Counted from the stretch's first letter, positions 1 through 12,198 are shown. The stretch: DNA of 64,000 nt from Trichopus zeylanicus subsp. travancoricus (GCA_005019695.1 RXID01015303.1:186001-250000), one strand, 5' to 3'. Notes: generated from the sequence alone by a model not told the origin. Translations and numbers: made by a program.

Positions 1-1
1 T

Positions 2-2482
2 GGTTTTGGTGAAAAAGACGTGAAATTAGAGGCCCAGAAAAACGCTAGTTGTGCGTCTGAAGTTGGGAGGGAAATTTCTTGCTCTCCGATCCATGAGAAG
101 CTAGGTAAGGTTTGCTTGGATTCCGAAGTCAGTGCCAGTGGTGGTGCTCTGGTTCTTGTTGATGGTACCTGTCAAAACGATGTCAAATTAGAGCCTCAAG
201 AAGATGTTTCTGATGTTGGAGTTGGAGAGGTGAAGGCTGATGAAATGATGGATTCAGCGAAGGGCATGGTCGAGGGGGAAAGCAGTGAGTCTTCGGAGTC
301 GAGTGAATCAGATGAGTCCTCTAGTGAGGAGTCGTCAAGTTCTAGTAGTGGAGAAGAGGATGATTATGAGAGCGATGGGGAGGAAAGCAAGGGAGAAGAG
401 ATGGATGAGGAGAAGGAAATGGAAGAAGGTGAGATCATTGCAGACGCAGTGGCTGCTTGGAGTGATGATGAAGAAGGGGTTGTTTCTCAGGGGCCCATCA
501 AGTCGAAAAATGAAGTTGAGGTATTTAATACGTGTCTACTACCTTTTAACTAGATATATCTTGTCAGATAGTATTGCCCACCGATAGTCTATATGTAATT
601 CATACGAAATATGGTTTTTGCAAATATCTGTTTAATGAGAGCTGGGACCTGGCGCTCGTGAAATTGTTTGTGCTGCAGGATCTTCCTCCAGTTCCTCGTA
701 TTGAAGTATGCCTGGAACCACATCATCGGACTTTGCCAGTTGGGGTGATTTCATCTGTGAGTGCCTGCGAAACTTTAAATAGATCATTTCATTTCATATA
801 TGTTTTTCTATATGTGAGAAGGTAATGAATTTAAGCCTAATAGAGCTATAAGAGCCCAATAAAGTTCAGAAATTTCCAATTCTGGTTTGTTAAATGTTGC
901 ATAAAGTAGTATGTAAAGGATCAATTCTGGCTATTCTTCTTAATAAAGCTAATTATTGACATGAGCATGGGATATGTTTCTTCGGACATGGATTGTTTCT
1001 TCATGCTCCAAATATTCCTGATCCTCGTGTTTCCATTAAGTTAAACTCAAGCTGTTTCTTTTTTATTGGATTCCTCTCATTATAAATTGCTAATTCGAAT
1101 TGATTTAACATTTTAGCCATTTCTGTGCCCAAGATCATGACTTCTGTAGTCTTCTTGTATTTCAGATATTGGGAGACAGAGTTATTGTTGAGGGTTCAAC
1201 CAAACATGAACCTCTTAGTGAGGGTTCTATTTTGTGGATTACTGAAATCAGATCCCCGTTAGGCATTGTTGATGAAATATTTGGCCCTGTGAAGAACCCT
1301 TACTATGTTGTGAGGTTCAACTCTGACAAGGAGGTCCCTAGTGGGGTCAATGAAGGAACAGGTGTCTCATTTGTCATGGAGTTTGCAAATCATGTGCTTA
1401 ACCAGAAGGACCTTTATAAGAAAGGGTATGATGCATCAGGTGAGAATGATGAGGAGATTATGGAGGAGGTGGAATTCTCAGATGATGAAAAGGAAGCTGA
1501 GTACCGGAGATCTCTTCATCAGTCAAAAAGATCAACTGAGCATAGGGGACAAGGAAATAGGGAATCTGGTGGAAATTGGAAAAGAAATAGTTTTAAGGAT
1601 GCCAGAAGTAAAAAGAATTTAAGAGCTTCAATTCCTAATGATTCTACTGCTAGGGATAAATCATCACATGGTGTTCCTAGCACTTCTCAGGCAACATCAA
1701 GCAATTCTAGTGGCAATGATTGCCCATACTCTTTCGGACCTGCACAAGCAACAGGAAATGTTTTTCCCAAGATACCAGTGGTTCCTCAAGCTGTGCAAAC
1801 AGGTGGTGGTCTCAATCATCCATCCAGTCAGTCATTGCAGCAGCAGATACCTTCTGTTTGGGCACCTGGGTTGCTTGTACAACAGCATTTACCACCACAA
1901 CAACCAAATGTGTGGTTACCTATGCTACCACCGCAGCTGCAAAATCTGTGGGTGCCAGGATTCCTGCCTCAGCAGCAGCTCATGGGTTTAGGTTTACCAA
2001 ATCAAAAGATGGGAAATCAGAACTATAACCAGCATCTACAAAATCAAGCATGTAACATTTACCCAAATGTGCTGCCTTCCCAACAGCAGTTTATTCCTAA
2101 TTCTGGAAATCCCAGCGGTGCACCATGGCTTGGAGGGCCACTCAACCTCCCTGTCAATCCCATGCTTTTTGGAGCTGTGAATCAAATTGGTTCTAGTCCA
2201 GCACAAGTTGGCTCTAACAACATGAATGACCCTGGATTTTCAGGACCGAGTAACAGACTGACTCTTGGACAGGATCAATCAGCCAGTGGTTGGGCGGGGA
2301 TGCATCCTCTTCAGTTTAATTGTGGGAGATCATCTCCTGGACAGGATCAATCAGCCATTGGTCAGGCCGGGATGTGTCCTCCACAGTTTAATCGTGGAAG
2401 ATCATCTGCTCGAGGAAGGAAGCCATTTGGTAGGGGAAGTCATCAATCTTTTGGCCGAGGAAATCGACCACATAATGCTTAG
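2..2482 (+). CDS. NAF1: NAF1, H/ACA snoRNP assembly factor (5' end outside window)
   Basis: NAF1 is the nuclear chaperone that binds dyskerin/Cbf5 early in H/ACA RNP assembly and is later replaced by Gar1. Exons read as <2..520, 679..756 and 1166..2482, all in phase 0 with GT-AG borders; the frame is open at the left edge, so the start codon lies upstream. The N-terminal part is acidic and Ser-rich (about 275-470), typical of NAF1. The Gar1/Naf1 beta-barrel core spans the exon 2/3 junction: DLPPVPRIEV, LPVGVISS, then ILGDRVIVEGS, GIVDEIFGPVKNPYYVVRF. The long C-terminal tail is rich in Pro, Gln and Asn and ends in an RGR/GRG-rich segment. A 24-residue tandem duplication lies in the tail. No inactivating change is visible. 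Gar1 is excluded by the length, acidic N-terminus and Q/P-rich tail. Confidence 0.93.
2267..2410 (+). repeat. 72-bp in-frame tandem duplication in the NAF1 tail
   Basis: Two adjacent 72-bp copies (about 2267-2338 and 2339-2410), each starting with GGACAGGATCAATCAGCC, encode two 24-residue units of the form GQDQSA-x-G-x-AGM-x-P-x-QFN-x-GRSS. They differ at several positions, so the duplication is not brand new. Confidence 0.85.
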
Positions 2483-3125
2483 AAATGATCCATCTGCTTG
2501 TTTGTAAGTAGATGGCTGATAAGAGGGATTCCGGAGTTTCAATGCTTCTGGTCTTTATGCTCTGTCCTTACTGCAATAGAGAGAAATATGGCCAGTGAAC
2601 TGCGTCAACCTTTTTCGTTGTGTTTTTAGCAGTTCCTTCTTGCGTTTTATGTAAGTTGCAACCTTTTTCTTTGTTTTTTTTAGCAGTTCCTTCTTGTGTT
2701 TTATGTAAGTTGCAACAAACATATATATAGTAAATTATATTTCATTGGCATGGCCTGAATATGGTGTTCAATTGCATGACAGAGTTCCATGTAGAGTTAA
2801 TAAGATGTGAATATGGCCAATTACCCTTAATTTATTGATTTGTTTTTTCCAATGGTGTGATAAAACTTGTACTCTTTTTGGTCAACAATATGACACTGAA
2901 ATGTTTCAATATCTATGTGCCCATGCTGTCGTGAATATGAGAAGGCCAATTTTAAGCTACACAACAAAATTAAATTTCAGAGCTGCTATTGCATTGTATA
3001 GTCAGAGAAACACAATGTGATAGTTGCAAGGATGAATCCTGTGTTGTAGAGGAAGGGCAAAATTTGATTGGAAGTAAAAGCTGAGAAATGCAGATCAGAA
3101 TCAATAGGCTCTTGGGGTGCTTTTT
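2483..3125. other. Convergent 3' flank between NAF1 and the nuclease gene
   Basis: This stretch holds the two 3' untranslated regions. A 50-60 bp segment with 'gcagttccttcttg..ttttatgtaagttgcaac' is repeated at about 2625-2660 and 2683-2717. No further coding region is supported. Confidence 0.6.
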
Positions 3126-6100
3126 TCAAATGCTTTTCCATCCACATTCTGGATATACATCATCTTGTGATAGGGTTGATGATTTGGAGGAACAATTGTC
3201 AGGGAAAATGCGGTTGAGGGTTGCAGCCAGGCGGACTCCACCTTGCGCCAATCTTTTTCGGACATGTGGCCAGCGAGTGAAGAAGTACTCATCTGCATCA
3301 CAAAACAATGTATCGGTATTAATATACTCTATCTGATGGCCTAATAATAAAACTGAATTGTACAATAAAGTACACCACATATATCTGCTGATTATGATTA
3401 TTATCTGCAGAGGCCAAAACCAATGTAATTGTTTGAGTGCATTGTGCCTCATGTTCTGAGGTTGTGAAAACAATTGGACTTTTAATTGTTTTTAGAGAAA
3501 AAGATTTGATTTATGCCTTCATCAGTTAAACTATTTGCTTAATGATCGAAGAGGTTGTATGAGTTTGTTGATTTGCACATTTTGATAATAATCAAACTAG
3601 CATTTAACGAATTTTTTAAATTATGATAAATTCTAGAATTTGCAATAATCATTCAAGTTCGTAGAGAATTAAGTCTCAAAATTAAAATATGAAAATGATG
3701 ACTCAAAAATAAATAAGATGATAACTTAAAAATGAAGTTTTAAAATTAAGTTAGAATTTTAAAAAAATTCAAGATGTAAGATTAACTCCAAACTCATAAG
3801 TTTAAATTTTTATTTAGTTTAGTCAAATCAAAAAATCGTCTTTGAGGGTTTTTATTTAAAATATTTATTGTGTTGGCTTTTATAGGAAATTTTTGATAAT
3901 GTTTTTTTGACAGAATTGGACTCCGCTTAGTTTAACGGACGACTGGTTGTATTAAACAAAAGATTCAAAATTCTAATTATTGATTGAAAAATCGGATGAC
4001 TGATAGAATCCGTCAGTTCTGGTTTATTCGAAACAATCAATTATTTTGGATTTTCTGTGTAATTAATAGCTAATTTTTTGACTATTAGAATGAAATTAAT
4101 TGCGGAATTTCACCTCCAACAGTCAGTTTCGACCGCTGTAAATAGATATGATTGAGTTTTTCCGAAAAAAATTTTACAACTCAATATTTATTATAGAGAA
4201 GAAATTAAAGCTCTCTAAACTTACTATTCCAAAAGTACTCTAAATTATTAATTTCATATCAAATTTTTATTATTCTTGTATTCAATTTGAGAGATTTTGT
4301 AATGAGGCTCGATTGTTAAATTCTTATCTCTTTCTATTTGTAAACACTTATAGGTTGTTGTTAGTAGTGTGAAAATACAAAAACTCTGGTGTAGAATAGA
4401 TATTGTTATTTGGAACAAAACAAATTATACTAGCGTGACTTCACTTTAAGAAAACGATAGACATAGTTTCACTCGAAGAAAACGATAGCTACGGATTGCA
4501 AGTTGATATAAAGATTTGATTTCATTTAAAAAACCGATATTACTAATGAAGTGATTAAAGTTTTTAAGAGCGAGACAAGAATTGTAGGGTAGAAGTTGAT
4601 TTTCGAATCACATAAATAACGGTGCATTTTTTTTCTTATCTTTTTTGATGAATTATATTAGAATTTGATTTTTTTAAAAATTGTATTTTATTTATTAAAT
4701 CTAATTTAGCCTCCTCAATTGTTGCTAATCCAGACTAACAGAGTTTAGGTTCTCCCTATATCCATTAGTTTAAAAAGCAAGAATAAATAACAAATGTATT
4801 AAAGTCACAACTGTTTTGAAGACACAAGTGTAAATTATGGTTGTTGTTATTAGTTATTGTTGTAGTCTATTGATTGTTTGACACAAGTTGCATGAGAGCA
4901 ACAACGGAAGAAAATTCTAAATAACAAACATCCAACTTGTTGCAGGCTTGGAAATGCAAAAAAAACTACTGAATTATCATAAATGGTCCCCTAGATGAAA
5001 ATTCGAGGATTGGTGTCAATGCACTTCTATGTTATTATAATATCAGGTGTAATGAATTAGTCTCATATCGGATATTGGATAGATAGAATCCAATATATAT
5101 AATAAAAAGGGCCCATATCCCATAAACTTAAGTTTTTTTGATAGTTTAGTGTTCGACTCTTTATATTGATCCGATTTAACACTCCTTCGACTTTCCCAAT
5201 AAGTGGTATCAGAGCTTCAGTTCGAAATTATGCAAACTCTTAAGACCGAAATTATCGTAATGATGCAACTAAGTTAAGTTGCATGTTAGTCTCTCTTAAA
5301 AAAAAATCAAAAAAATGAGACAAAAATCCGTTAGTATGGATTATACGATGGAATTGATCGAATAAAAGAGTTATTGATTAATAATATTAAAATTGATGTG
5401 GTCAAATCACACCTGAAGGAGGAGATTGTTATAATGTCAGATGTGATAAATTAGTCTCACATTGGATATTGGATAAATAGAGTTCAATATATAGTATAAA
5501 AAGAGTTCATATCCCATGAGCTTAAGTTTTTATGATAGTATGGTATCCGACTCACTATATTGATTTGGTTTAACACTTTTACAACCCCCAACACTATGTA
5601 TGAGACAAACTGGATAGAATTAATACTATTAAAATGCATCTTACATTTCTCCTTGATATTGTTAACTATATATTAGTGTCTGATGACTATAAGGCAAATT
5701 AGATATGAGTGATCCGCAGGTGACATTCTAGAATTTTCTCAGATGGTTGCTTCCTTGCAAGATCTAGTAGTACACAAGTTGGAAGTGAAGTCCCTCACTC
5801 AAGAGGAATCTTTTCACTTCCAAGAAAAGATGAAGGCTAACTTACCTCCTAGAATGGTCCCTGGTGAGGCGTTCTTGTATACAAATTTGCATGCTAAGCT
5901 GATGCTTTCAGCTGCATACCTGAAATTAAGACATACATAAAAAGCTTATCCCAGACTGAACATCAACGGAACAGAAATCATCAATTTTCAACCCTAAAGT
6001 CTCTCCATGCATCTTTCCACACCCACCACTAATATCCCAATACCAAGGAAAGTTCCCCTGCTGCTTGATGGTACCTACCAGTTTGGGCAAACAGTCTGAC

Positions 6101-7990
6101 TTGCTCCACAACTTGCCCATGATGGGACATTGTCAGCCCAGTCTTCCTGCCAATTGATGAATGGTGAACTTGGAACATAATGAAACAATGCCCCATAAAG
6201 CAGATGCAAAACACACAGTTTAGTTTTTCCTACCAGGATATTTGTCTGGATGCTTTCAATCATCATTGGAAGATTGATCTGGTATTTTGTTAGGGCAGAC
6301 TCTATGATCAAGGTGTCCCATACCTACAAAAAAAAAGCAATTATCTCATGGAGGAAAAATCCATCTGGAAATCTAGTAACGGCCAAAAGTTGATATTCTT
6401 CAGAAACATCAGAATGGTATTGTGCAGAATGTTAGCATGTATATCCTGAACAGACTATTGCTGTTTTTTTACATCACAGGAAAACCATGATGCCTTATTC
6501 TAAAAGGCATTTTGCATTTTGTGCATGGTGGATATTGGAAGACACAAAGGAATGGAGTGAACAATTTTGTGTTGTTTTTCTTTGGTAATAAAAAATTTTG
6601 TGTGTTAAGAACTAAGCCATGAAAGCCATTCATAGAGTTGCCATTATTTGCAGTAAATAGCTATTTTTATTTTCTATATCTCATGTTATTTGAGACCCAA
6701 AAAGAATAGTCTCTTTGGCATTATGTTCAGCAGATTAATGCAATTACACAAATAATTATGGCGTGAAGTTAAGCCACCAAATTGTTTGGAACTTACATGA
6801 TGTAAATTGGCCTTGCGACCATACCAATGGAGCTTTATTGTATTCCCACCTTCATCACCAAGAAAACCACAATGCAATGGCTATCAAGGTGGGAAAAATG
6901 TCAAACACAAAAACATAACAGCATTAGCTTTAGTGAAGAACATTATGCACGCAATAAGAATTATCCTAGTGTAGCAACTCTGATGAATTTTTATGACAAC
7001 CCTCAACCTTGTTACATAATAAGGAACTAGGAAGTGGTTTCCTCGTAAACTTGTTGGAATTAAAATGAAGGGCAAACCTGATGGATGTCCCCAATGAAAT
7101 GAGATAGGAACAAGAGAGCTTCTGTGAGATTATCTGAAATCAACAGACAATACCAACCTTAAATAAAATCAGATAAAAAATACAACTCATTAAATAATTG
7201 CTTCTAGCAGTGGATTATTTAAACTTTTTACCATACATTGCTCACTAGAGTCAGGAGTATGATTAGTTGATATTTGCGATGAATAGTTGTAGATCGCTCC
7301 AGCAACACACCTATTTTGCCTCGTGCGAAAATCATGGCAGTCTCCTGAAATAGCACAGAAGGAAATTGCTCACCATCTCAGCCTAAAGAATGCATTCTGA
7401 ACTTATCAATTACATGCTAAGTTATTTCAAAAGCAAGGGCAATGTTTGAATACAACTGTCTAATAAAGACATTTATTTGAAAATCCTTTTTAACAGATGG
7501 AAAACATCTTATGAACTGCACCATCAGAGAAACCAAACATACGGCAGTAACCATAGTTGCACTGAAAATCTGGTGTATCAACATAGTGCAGAGGACCACT
7601 CCAACGCCAATGAGCTCGGTGGCTTACTTCATCAGGCCAGGAACAAACAGAAGCCAGGCTTTCATTAGCATAATCTGGAAGCAAAGACTTCACAGCCTTT
7701 GTGGCTTCTTCAGTCAATAATTTCTGCAGAACAGCACAAGAGATAAAAGCAACAATCCACATACAAATGTTGTCATCGAAATCAGACTTCTATGGTACTA
7801 TCAAGTCGAGCAGCAAATGTGCAAATCGCTAGCAAATCACCAATAAAATTTGCGACAAGCATGGAAGCGTATCTACCTCTGCTATTTTGCAAGTGATGTA
7901 GTGCCCTTCCCTGCCCCAAGATTGAATTCCAGGAACAAATTGCACAAGAACCAACACCATTCCAATCGAAAAGAGCCCCAAGTGAGACAT
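3126..7990 (-). CDS. S1/P1-type secreted nuclease (plant bifunctional/ENDO nuclease family)
   Basis: Predicted Zn-dependent single-strand-preferring endonuclease acting on RNA and DNA in the secretory pathway, as known for the BFN/ENDO family. Nine exons on the minus strand: 7990..about 7878, then from about 7724 to 7557, 7344..7237, 7133..7078, 6880..6797, 6323..6234, 6146..6079, 5919..5846 and 3292..3126; phases agree throughout. The N-terminus has a signal peptide ending before Trp-Gly-Arg-Glu-Gly-His, whose Trp and His are Zn ligands in the family. Further family blocks are SLLPDYANESLASVCSWPDE, PLHYVDTPDFQCNYGYC, DCHDF, RCVAGAIYNYS, NLTEALLFLSHFIGDIHQ, PLHCGFLGDEGGNTIKLHWY and the C-terminal RLAQGGVRLAATLNRIF. 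All expected His/Asp ligand motifs seem present. The last intron (3293-5845) is about 2.5 kb and holds a TRIM element. About 300 residues, normal for the family. The gene looks intact. Confidence 0.9.
5030..5590 (+). mobile_element. TRIM (miniature LTR retrotransposon) in the nuclease intron
   Basis: Two direct repeats of about 165-170 bp (5030-5198 and 5427-5590) share TTAGTCTCA, GGATATTGGAT, an AT-rich core with a TATA-like stretch, and TTTAACAC near the end. They start with TG and end near CA. Immediately after the first repeat lies TGGTATCAGAGC (5204-5215), the standard primer-binding site complementary to initiator tRNA-Met. A purine run (AAGGAGGAGA, about 5416-5425) just precedes the second repeat, as a polypurine tract should. 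The internal part is only about 230 bp and non-coding. This architecture defines a TRIM. The two LTRs differ at many positions, so the insertion is old; no clean 5-bp target duplication is visible. Confidence 0.82.
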
Positions 7991-8430
7991 GTCTTCTGAT
8001 TAATTGCAGTTCAACTCAGAATCTTGTTTTCCGTGCTTGGCCATAGATCAACAGAACACTCGGTTCACAGAATCTAGTTGTCCACAATTCCTGCAAAATT
8101 GATATAGAAATTGCGTTAGGATGGTAAATTTCGCAAAAAAGAATACCTTTTGAGTTCGCAAAACAGGAAATTGCAAGCTGCAAGTAGGGTTTTGGGAACT
8201 GAAAGCAGAATCTTCTTATTGGAAGAACAAGAGATCGAATCCAAATCGAAAAACCTATTGGTTTCGAAGTTAACAAAATAAAGAACTACATGAAATGAGA
8301 TGAAGAGGTTGGATTTGGATTTGGGTGTTCTCCTTCCCGAATTTTGACGCGAAAACCGGAGCAACTCCTGCTTGCTGCTGCTGCACAAGAGCACTGTTTC
8401 GACCGCCATCGTTTGTCGGGGGCGACGAAC
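7991..8430 (-). promoter_or_regulatory. Probable 5' leader of the nuclease gene with an upstream ORF
   Basis: Upstream of the nuclease ATG there is a 97-codon minus-strand ORF (8409-8116) starting MAVETVLLCSSSKQELL in GC-richer DNA, and a plausible splice acceptor near 8093. This may be a non-coding first exon plus leader intron, with the ORF acting as an upstream ORF. I see no conserved domain in it. Only transcript data can settle it. Confidence 0.3.
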
Positions 8431-8552
8431 ACGGAGATGGCGAAGTGAGCTGATCTGACCGTCAGATGGTGCTCGGAGATGAGAAAAAGTCCGTCTTTGG
8501 ATTTGTGTTTTCTAACGCGGATCTTGGAGAATGATAGTTCGAATTCCATTTA

Positions 8553-8603
8553 GTCCCACATCGGTAGATGAGAGATGTAGGAGAGGGTGAGCATGATAAA
8601 ATA
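8553..8603 (+). promoter_or_regulatory. snRNA promoter: upstream sequence element plus TATA box
   Basis: GTCCCACATCG at 8553-8563 matches the plant USE consensus RTCCCACATCG exactly, and ATAAAATA at 8596-8603 is the TATA box about 28 bp before the RNA start. The gap between them is 32 bp. In plants a spacing of about four helical turns specifies RNA polymerase II, whereas a gap about 10 bp shorter specifies polymerase III. This arrangement therefore predicts polymerase II transcription of the U2 gene. Confidence 0.9.
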
Positions 8604-8627
8604 ACACTCCCATCGACGGGAAAGATC

Positions 8628-8823
8628 ATACCTTTCTCGGCCTTTTGGCTAAGATCAAGTGTAGTATCTGTTCTTATCAGTTTAATATCTGATATGTGGG
8701 TCATTGGCCCACAATGATATTAAATTAATTTTTTGAGGGATGGAGGCTCACGGTGCTAGCTTGCTAGCCGGGTCCTCGCGCGTCGCCCGGGCGTTGCACT
8801 ACTGTTCGGGCCTGGCGTACCCC
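8628..8823 (+). ncRNA. U2: U2 spliceosomal snRNA
   Basis: The sequence starts with ATACCTTTCTCGGCCTTTTG, the invariant U2 5' end, and contains the branch-point recognition sequence GTAGTA (8661-8666) and the stem-loop II region ATCTGATATGTGGG..CCCAC. An Sm-binding site AATTTTTTG lies at 8727-8735. The 3' half folds as stems III/IV and ends in ..CGGGCCTGGCGTACCCC, matching plant U2 ends; the inferred length of 196 nt is the usual plant length. An exact USE and TATA box precede it at Pol II spacing, so this is likely a functional copy. The conserved regions look unmutated. The exact 3' end is inferred from family length; no clear plant 3' box was found. Confidence 0.95.
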
Positions 8824-9125
8824 TACCGAAACAATATTTTTAAATATTTATTTTGAATTTTAAATAACGCTATGGTTGATTTCATCTGTATCACGGGGTG
8901 GATGCGCTATCAAGATAAACAAATTTAGATTATAGTATAAAATATCAAAATATGTTGATAATTCGGAATCGGGATCGACTAGTGAAAAAAAATAAAAATA
9001 AGTAATATTAATTTTAAAGAAAAAAAATAATTTTGAAATCAGCCGAAATTGGGTAATATACAAAAATGACATTTTCGGGGGTGTGCACGTAAAAAGCACA
9101 AAAGAAGGCTCAATTTATAGCTTAA
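8824..9125. other. AT-rich spacer between U2 and the oxidoreductase gene
   Basis: No gene or RNA is recognisable here. The following MITE and the short 5' flank of the oxidoreductase gene occupy the rest of the interval. Confidence 0.6.
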
Positions 9126-9331
9126 GGGCCTGTTTGGTTTGGAGTGAGTACCGTCAGTATTTTTTAAAATTTTTTTTTTATGTTGCGAAATTAATATTTA
9201 TTATTTTCTATTATTATTAAATTAAATTATTATAAAAAATTAAATAGTTTTTTAAACTTTAAATTATTAAAATTTTAATTTTAATATAAAAATATTAATT
9301 TATAGAAATGATTATCTTTCCAAACAGACCT
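9126..9331. mobile_element. MITE, Tourist/PIF-Harbinger-like (copy 1)
   Basis: A 206-bp AT-rich non-coding element with imperfect terminal inverted repeats GGGCCTGTTTGG and CCAAACAGACCT, flanked by TAA direct repeats (9123-9125 and 9332-9334). The terminal sequence and 3-bp TSD match the Tourist/PIF-Harbinger type. It lies only about 70 bp upstream of the oxidoreductase start codon. Related copies occur at 27801, 59004, about 61820 and about 62343. Confidence 0.75.
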
Positions 9332-9401
9332 TAAATGATCTGGACCGTGAGTCTCATACGTTTTTCACTTACGACTCTCGCGCCGTCTTTCCCGGTTAGC
9401 G

Positions 9402-12198
9402 ATGAAGGCTGTGGTGATAACGAGATCCGGGGGGCCGGAGGTCCTTCAGCTCCAGGACGTCGATGACCCCATGCTCGGCGACGACGAGGTCCTCATCCAG
9501 GTCGTCGCTACCGCCATCAACCGCGCTGACACCGTCCAGCGGAAGGGTTCCTACCCGCTTCCCAAGGGCACCAGCCCCTACCCTGGCCTCGAGTGCTCCG
9601 GCACTGTCCTCGCCGTCGGTTCCTCCGTCCACCGCTGGAAGCCAGGCGATCTGGTGGGAACCTCCTATTTTCCCGAAAAGGAAACTAGGGTTTGTCCGCC
9701 ATGCGAATTAGGATTTATTGGGATTGGTGTGTATCTTGTAGGTTTGTGCGCTGCTTGCTGGAGGCGGGTATGCCGAGAGGGTGGCTGTTCCGGCTGGGCA
9801 GGTCCTCCCTGTGCCGGAAGGCGTCTCCTTGACGGAAGCGGCAGCGTTCCCCGAGGTTTCGTGCACCGTCTGGTCGACGGTTTTTATGATGAGCCACTTG
9901 TCTTCCGGGGAGTCCTTTCTGGTATACACTTCTTCGTTTGGTATTAGATTTTCATCTTCTTCAAGTGTTGTCTTTATGGTGTTGGTTCACATTATTGATC
10001 TTAAAGCATTTTTAGGAGTTGAGTTTTGGCGAATTTGGCGTTTTGGATGTTGTATAGGGGCTAGCCAATCTGGTTTCTATATCAAGGAGGAATCGTTTGC
10101 ATCAATCTCAGTAGATGTAGTTGTATGTCTCAGGTAATGAGCGCACTGTATTGCAAGCTACAAATGATCAGGTTGCACACTTTTGGGAGGAGGACTCCTT
10201 TAGGAATAGGAATGAGGTTGATTTGAATGATAGGGTTGGGTTATTCATTCAATGCAATGAAAACCCCAAAGAACTGGTTCTAAGAAAGTAAGGCAATGGC
10301 AGATGGCAAGTGTTTCTTATGATTTTCATACTTCCGAGAGAACAATTTGTGTCACCATAGCGAGGAGCTTCCTTTCCCTTATCTGATACATATCATAAAA
10401 CTAAAGCCCCTTTATCCGCTAAGTAGATGTCGACCTTTTTTAGTTGGCTTTTTTCACATGTTCTTTTTTGTTTTTTTGGGTTTCAATAGACAACCCTTTT
10501 CTTTATTGCTCTTGCAATTATGGAACACAGTTAAACTTAAAACACGAAAAAATATATGCTAAATACAGATAAGTGAGCCATCTTCAAAAAATTGATATGT
10601 GATATCAATTTTCATTACTGTATATGTATTAGTAGCAATGGTTCTCAATGTTTCATGGAATTCTGAATTTGAGGTCGAATTTATTTCCAGATTCATGGGG
10701 GATCCAGTGGAATTGGTACTTTTGCTATCCAGATCGCCAAACACCTTGGAGTGAGGGTTTTTGTAACTGCAGGTCAGAGGATATACTTGTGAACTACTGT
10801 TGTTATCAGTCAAGTAGAAGTTACCAATTAAATTTGTTCGTTTCACTGCTACTCTTCTAAGCGTTATCCAATACCAGGAAGTGAGGAGAAACTGTCCTCA
10901 TGCAAGAAGTTTGGCGCTGATGTATGCATCAATTACAAGACTGAAGATTTTGTTTCTCGAGTAAAGGAAGAAACAGGAGGGAAGGGTGAGTGTGAGCTTA
11001 TTGCTTTACTATACATTTTGTTGAATTTGGTATGACTGAGAATTTTTTTTAATGTTTTGGCGCAGGTGTTGATGTGATATTAGATAACATTGGTGGTCCT
11101 TACTTGCAGAGAAATCTCGAGAGCTTAAATGTTGGTGGAAGACTCTTTATCATTGGTTTCCAAGGAGGCACAGTGACTGAAGTCAATCTTTCTTCTTTGC
11201 TTGCAAAACGTCTTACTGTGCAAGGTACAGGGCTTGCATATCTCATCTCTACTCTTTTTTTCTTCCCTTTATGTAAGCAAATGGAATACCTTCCTTACGC
11301 TCGGACTTAGATCATTCTTTGTTTCATAGCAGCGAAAATGTAAAATAAGTAGGATGTGAAGCAGTATGCTCTATTTCTTTCAGTCATGGGTATCTGAGCA
11401 TGTGAAACTAGACCTAAATTCTTCTTTTGTGGGTAATAAACTAGATCTAAACTGTAAGCTTCTAAAGTTCTGTCAGATTTGTCTGTGGCAAGCCTGCTTT
11501 ACATCTCCCCATCATGATTCTTTTAGATAGGTTTGTATTGGCAGATTTACTTGAAGCTTTCATAAAATTGTGAGGAAGAAAAGACTATGTTGGGGTTGTA
11601 TGGAGTGACTTGTGGAAATCCTTAGTTATTTTCTTTTGCTAGTTTGCTCCTAGAAATCCTTAGTTAATTTTCTTTTGCTAGTTTGCTCCTAGGGATGTTA
11701 CAGAATAGGTTCCAGTGAGCGAAGTTATATAGTGTGTTTTTAGGTACAGGTACAATTCACTGCTTGATAAGAACAGTCTTGAACATTCCCTGATTTTCAA
11801 TTTCCTGTCCCACCAATGGAAGAAAAGCAAGTGACATGTAGTGCGAGCAACCAGGATGGTATAACATTACATTCCATTTTGAGAGTTTACTACAGAGAAA
11901 AGTTGTTGTGGAATTGATTGTCTGATCTTAACAGGGAGCTATAGCAGTTGAAACTTCTTTTCATCTACATTTTTGTTTGGAACGTATTTATTGATATGCA
12001 GCTGCGGGGCTGAGGGGCAGAAGCATCGAAAACAAGTCAATGATAGTGAAGGAGGTGGAGAAGCATGTGTGGCCAGCCATTGCAGCTGGTGCTGTGAAGC
12101 CTGTGATCTATAAATCTCTGCCTTTATCTGAGGCAGCTGAGGCTCACAGGCTTTTGGAAAGCAGCGCTCATGTTGGCAAGATACTCCTAATTCCATGA
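9402..12198 (+). CDS. NADPH:quinone oxidoreductase, PIG3/TP53I3-like (medium-chain reductase)
   Basis: Zinc-free medium-chain dehydrogenase/reductase predicted to reduce quinones with NADPH, probably cytosolic. Exons 9402..9653, 9742..9921, 10691..10772, 10878..10985, 11066..11224 and 12002..12198 join in frame to 325 residues, the normal length. It starts MKAVVITRSGGPEVLQLQDV; the GroES-like half contains INRADTVQRKGSYP and YPGLECSGTVLAVG. The Rossmann motif is IHGGSSGIGTFAIQIAKHLG, with the cofactor loop in VFVTAGSEEKL. The chain continues GADVCINYKTEDF, GVDVILDNIGGPYLQRNLES, ends HVGKILLIP and stops at 12196-12198. The catalytic zinc ligands of true alcohol dehydrogenases are absent, as in this subfamily. 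First exon very GC-rich. Exon 1's donor is GTGGGA, a weaker match than the others. Confidence 0.92.
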
